This document shows positions 6,857 through 8,146 of a stretch of DNA of 8,146 nt, piece by piece. Numbering within the stretch: position 1 is the first letter of the stretch; every line of letters starts with the position of its first letter. The notes under the pieces are model-generated. The model was not told the DNA's origin, made no database searches, and saw only the letters and a program-made list of their open reading frames with translations. The position numbers and the translations under genes are program-made. The stretch is from JBQCDV01 sp051960855 (GTDB lineage: Bacteria > Actinomycetota > Actinomycetes > JAJZTN01), in NCBI GenBank assembly GCA_051960855.1, contig JBQCDV010000170.1, positions 1-8,146 on the forward strand, read 5' to 3'.

Positions 6857-6894
6857 TCCAGAACCATCCGCTCCAGAACCATCCGCTCCAGAAC
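6857..6894. repeat. 15-bp tandem repeat upstream of dacB and ppa
   Basis: Two exact units of TCCAGAACCATCCGC (6857-6871 and 6872-6886) are followed by a partial third, TCCAGAAC (6887-6894). The core CAGAAC also occurs once more at 6847. This noncoding array sits just upstream of the candidate dacB promoter and about 40-80 bases before the ppa start. It may be a regulator-binding array for one or both genes, or a slippage product. Confidence 0.88.
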
Positions 6895-6924
6895 AGAGTC
6901 ACCCGCCATCATCGGGTACGGGCG

Positions 6925-6929
6925 AAAGG
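6925..6929 (+). promoter_or_regulatory. ppa ribosome binding site
   Basis: AAAGG lies 6 nt before the GTG at 6936 and supports that start. Confidence 0.6.
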
Positions 6930-6935
6930 CGAGTC

Positions 6936-7427
6936 GTGCACTTCGACGTCACCATCGAGATCCCCAAGGGCCAGCGCAACAAGTACGAGGTCGACCACAC
7001 CTCCGGGCGCATCCGGCTCGACCGGATGCTGTTCACCTCCACCCGCTACCCCGCCGACTACGGCTTCATCGAGAACACGCTGGGCGAGGACGGCGACCCG
7101 CTCGACGCGCTCGTGCTGCTCGAGGAGCCCACCTTTCCGGGGTGCCTGATCGAGTGCCGGGCCATCGGAATGTTCCGGATGCAGGACGAGGCGGGCGGCG
7201 ACGACAAGGTGCTGTGCGTCCCGGCCAACGACCCGCGCATCGCCTCACTGCAGGACATCCACGACGTGCCCGAGTTCGACCGGCTGGAGATCCAGCACTT
7301 CTTCGAGGTCTACAAGGACCTCGAGCCCGGCAAGAGCGTCGAGGGCGCCTCCTGGGTCGGGCGCGCGGAGGCCGAGGCGGAGATCGAGGCGTCCTACAAG
7401 CGCCTGCAGGACAGCGGCGGCCACTAG
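6936..7427 (+). CDS. ppa: Soluble inorganic pyrophosphatase (family I)
   Basis: It hydrolyses pyrophosphate to two phosphates in the cytosol, pulling nucleic acid, aminoacyl-tRNA and PRPP-dependent reactions forward. The 163-residue protein is the usual bacterial length. It shows the N-terminal block IEIPKGQRNKYEVDH (7-21), the RYPADYGFIENT segment (37-48), the metal-binding signature DGDPLD (52-57) within EDGDPLDALVLLEEP, CVPANDPR, and the C-terminal HFFEVYKDLEPGK segment. All acidic metal ligands of the signature are present. The GTG at 6936 gives MHFDVTIEIPKG, the normal actinobacterial start, with AAAGG upstream. It is divergent from dacB and convergent with the acetyltransferase gene, with only 5 bases between the two stop codons. 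Family identity is certain. Confidence 0.97.
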   Translation: MHFDVTIEIPKGQRNKYEVDHTSGRIRLDRMLFTSTRYPADYGFIENTLGEDGDPLDALVLLEEPTFPGCLIECRAIGMFRMQDEAGGDDKVLCVPANDPRIASLQDIHDVPEFDRLEIQHFFEVYKDLEPGKSVEGASWVGRAEAEAEIEASYKRLQDSGGH

Positions 7428-7432
7428 GGGCG

Positions 7433-8146
7433 TCAGGCGCAGTCGACGTACACGTCGAATCCGTCGACCTCGACGAAGCCCAGCCGCGCATATATCCGGG
7501 CGGCCGTGTCGGTGTCGGGGTGCAGGTGGGCGAGCTGGACGCCGTCGGCGAAGCCACGGGCGAGCAGCCAGCTCGACATCGCCGCCGCCACCCCCTGACG
7601 GCGCGCATCCGGCAGCACCCCGACTCCTCCGAGGTAGAGCGCCGGTCCCGCTTCCCCGTCCGAGCGCAGCGAGTAGGCGGTCCCCACGGCGCGGCCGTCG
7701 ACCTCGGCCAGCGCCACCGTGACGCCCGCCGCGGACAGGTGCGGTTCCAGCCACGGCCGCTCGACCGTCGGGTCCTCCTCGAAGGCTGCCGCGTCGACCG
7801 CGAGGACCTCAGCCAGGTCGGCGGGTCCGGCTCCTCGGATGCGCAGGCGCGCGGGCGGCGTTCGGGACTCGGGGGTCAGCGACCGGGTCGCGGCCGGCGC
7901 GGGGACGAAATCGGGGGCGACCAGCCCCATCAGCCGCTGACGGAACAGCAGGCGGCCATGGGGCCAGGGGGCCGCCGCCGGGACGCGGAGCCCCCACGGC
8001 ACGCCGCGCTCGGCGAACCACTCCGCCACCGTTGACAGGTCGACGGCGGCGGGGTCCACGACATCACCGCCGTTCCACTGCGGGTGCGGCAGGCCCGAGG
8101 CCATCAACCGGACCCCCGGCAGCCGGGCGGCGTCGCCGCCGAGCGG
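7433..8146 (-). CDS. GNAT-family N-acetyltransferase (5' end beyond the window)
   Basis: 237 residues are visible and the frame stays open to the right edge. The C-terminal half is a GNAT fold that would transfer an acetyl group from acetyl-CoA to an amine; the substrate cannot be told. The acetyl-CoA loop is VGVLPDARRQGVAAAM (about 7624-7577), with the R-x-x-G-x-A core, preceded by the LYLGG strand and followed by TAARIYARLGFVEVDGF, the usual final strand-helix. The N-terminal part (ASGLPHPQWNG, then a WFAERGVPWGLRVP stretch) is a separate small domain seen ahead of GNAT domains in many actinobacterial proteins; I know no function for it. A TTG at 8107 or ATG at 8104 could start it, but no ribosome binding site is seen and the upstream codons (PLGGDAARLPGVR) look coding, so I treat it as 5'-truncated by the window. 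Confidence 0.88.
   Translation of the reverse strand, partial: PLGGDAARLPGVRLMASGLPHPQWNGGDVVDPAAVDLSTVAEWFAERGVPWGLRVPAAAPWPHGRLLFRQRLMGLVAPDFVPAPAATRSLTPESRTPPARLRIRGAGPADLAEVLAVDAAAFEEDPTVERPWLEPHLSAAGVTVALAEVDGRAVGTAYSLRSDGEAGPALYLGGVGVLPDARRQGVAAAMSSWLLARGFADGVQLAHLHPDTDTAARIYARLGFVEVDGFDVYVDCA

Larger units (their letters stand above)
6756..6935. other. 180-base divergent intergenic region between dacB and ppa
   Basis: It separates two divergent genes and must hold both promoters. From left to right it contains the dacB ribosome binding site, a 7-bp perfect hairpin, a candidate dacB -10, a 15-bp tandem repeat, a 5-bp inverted repeat (6901-6905 and 6913-6917) and the ppa ribosome binding site. 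I could not identify a convincing ppa promoter. No gene fits here. Confidence 0.7.

Noticed and set aside
6334..6912. Minus-strand frame starting upstream of dacB with repeated LERMV peptide
   Set aside because: The repeated peptide is only the 15-bp noncoding repeat translated. The rest overlaps dacB out of frame, and no ribosome binding site is present.
6230..8035. 601-codon plus-strand frame across dacB, ppa and the acetyltransferase gene
   Set aside because: It shadows three convincing genes, including ppa in another frame on the same strand. It is a GC-bias artefact.

Overview
The window is a stretch of very GC-rich chromosome (strong G/C bias at third codon positions, many GTG starts) from what is almost certainly a high-GC actinobacterium. 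Besides the codon bias, this rests on two things: the gene order ppa / dacB / zinc metalloprotease / tilS / hpt / ftsH, which is a conserved neighbourhood in Actinobacteria such as Mycobacterium and Streptomyces, and the DUF2342-type 'F420 biosynthesis associated' metalloprotease, a largely actinobacterial family. I cannot assign a genus.

Layout from left to right. Minus strand, 1-3253: tilS (tRNA-Ile lysidine synthetase), hpt (hypoxanthine phosphoribosyltransferase) and ftsH (membrane AAA+ protease, 3' end outside the window), read in that order. tilS and hpt are tightly coupled: the hpt ribosome binding site abuts and overlaps the tilS stop codon. ftsH is separated from hpt by a 343-base gap that contains an 11-bp direct-repeat array, a pair of distant inverted repeats and a possible ftsH promoter. 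Plus strand, 3297-5129: a zincin-type metalloprotease with two low-complexity inserts, followed 15 bases later by a four-helix membrane protein of unknown function. Minus strand, 5145-6755: dacB, a D-Ala-D-Ala carboxypeptidase (peptidase family S13) with an N-terminal membrane anchor and a long Ser/Thr/Pro/Ala/Gly linker. Plus strand, 6936-7427: ppa, soluble inorganic pyrophosphatase. Minus strand, 7433 to the right edge: a GNAT-family acetyltransferase cut by the window edge.

The transcription units alternate. A 43-base divergent region lies between tilS and the metalloprotease, where both genes look able to start leaderless transcripts. A 180-base divergent region lies between dacB and ppa and carries a 15-bp tandem repeat and a hairpin. 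Two very tight convergent junctions of 15 and 5 bases complete the layout. Functionally the genes are housekeeping: tRNA modification, purine salvage, membrane protein quality control, cell wall maturation and pyrophosphate removal. Hpt generates PPi and Ppa removes it, and TilS and Hpt are co-transcribed in many bacteria.

I found no mobile element, RNA gene, CRISPR array or defence cassette, and no convincing new system. What stands out is the concentration of short tandem repeats of 9, 11, 15, 18 and 24 bp, in protein linkers and in intergenic DNA, together with the unusual start-site architecture of tilS, the metalloprotease and ftsH.
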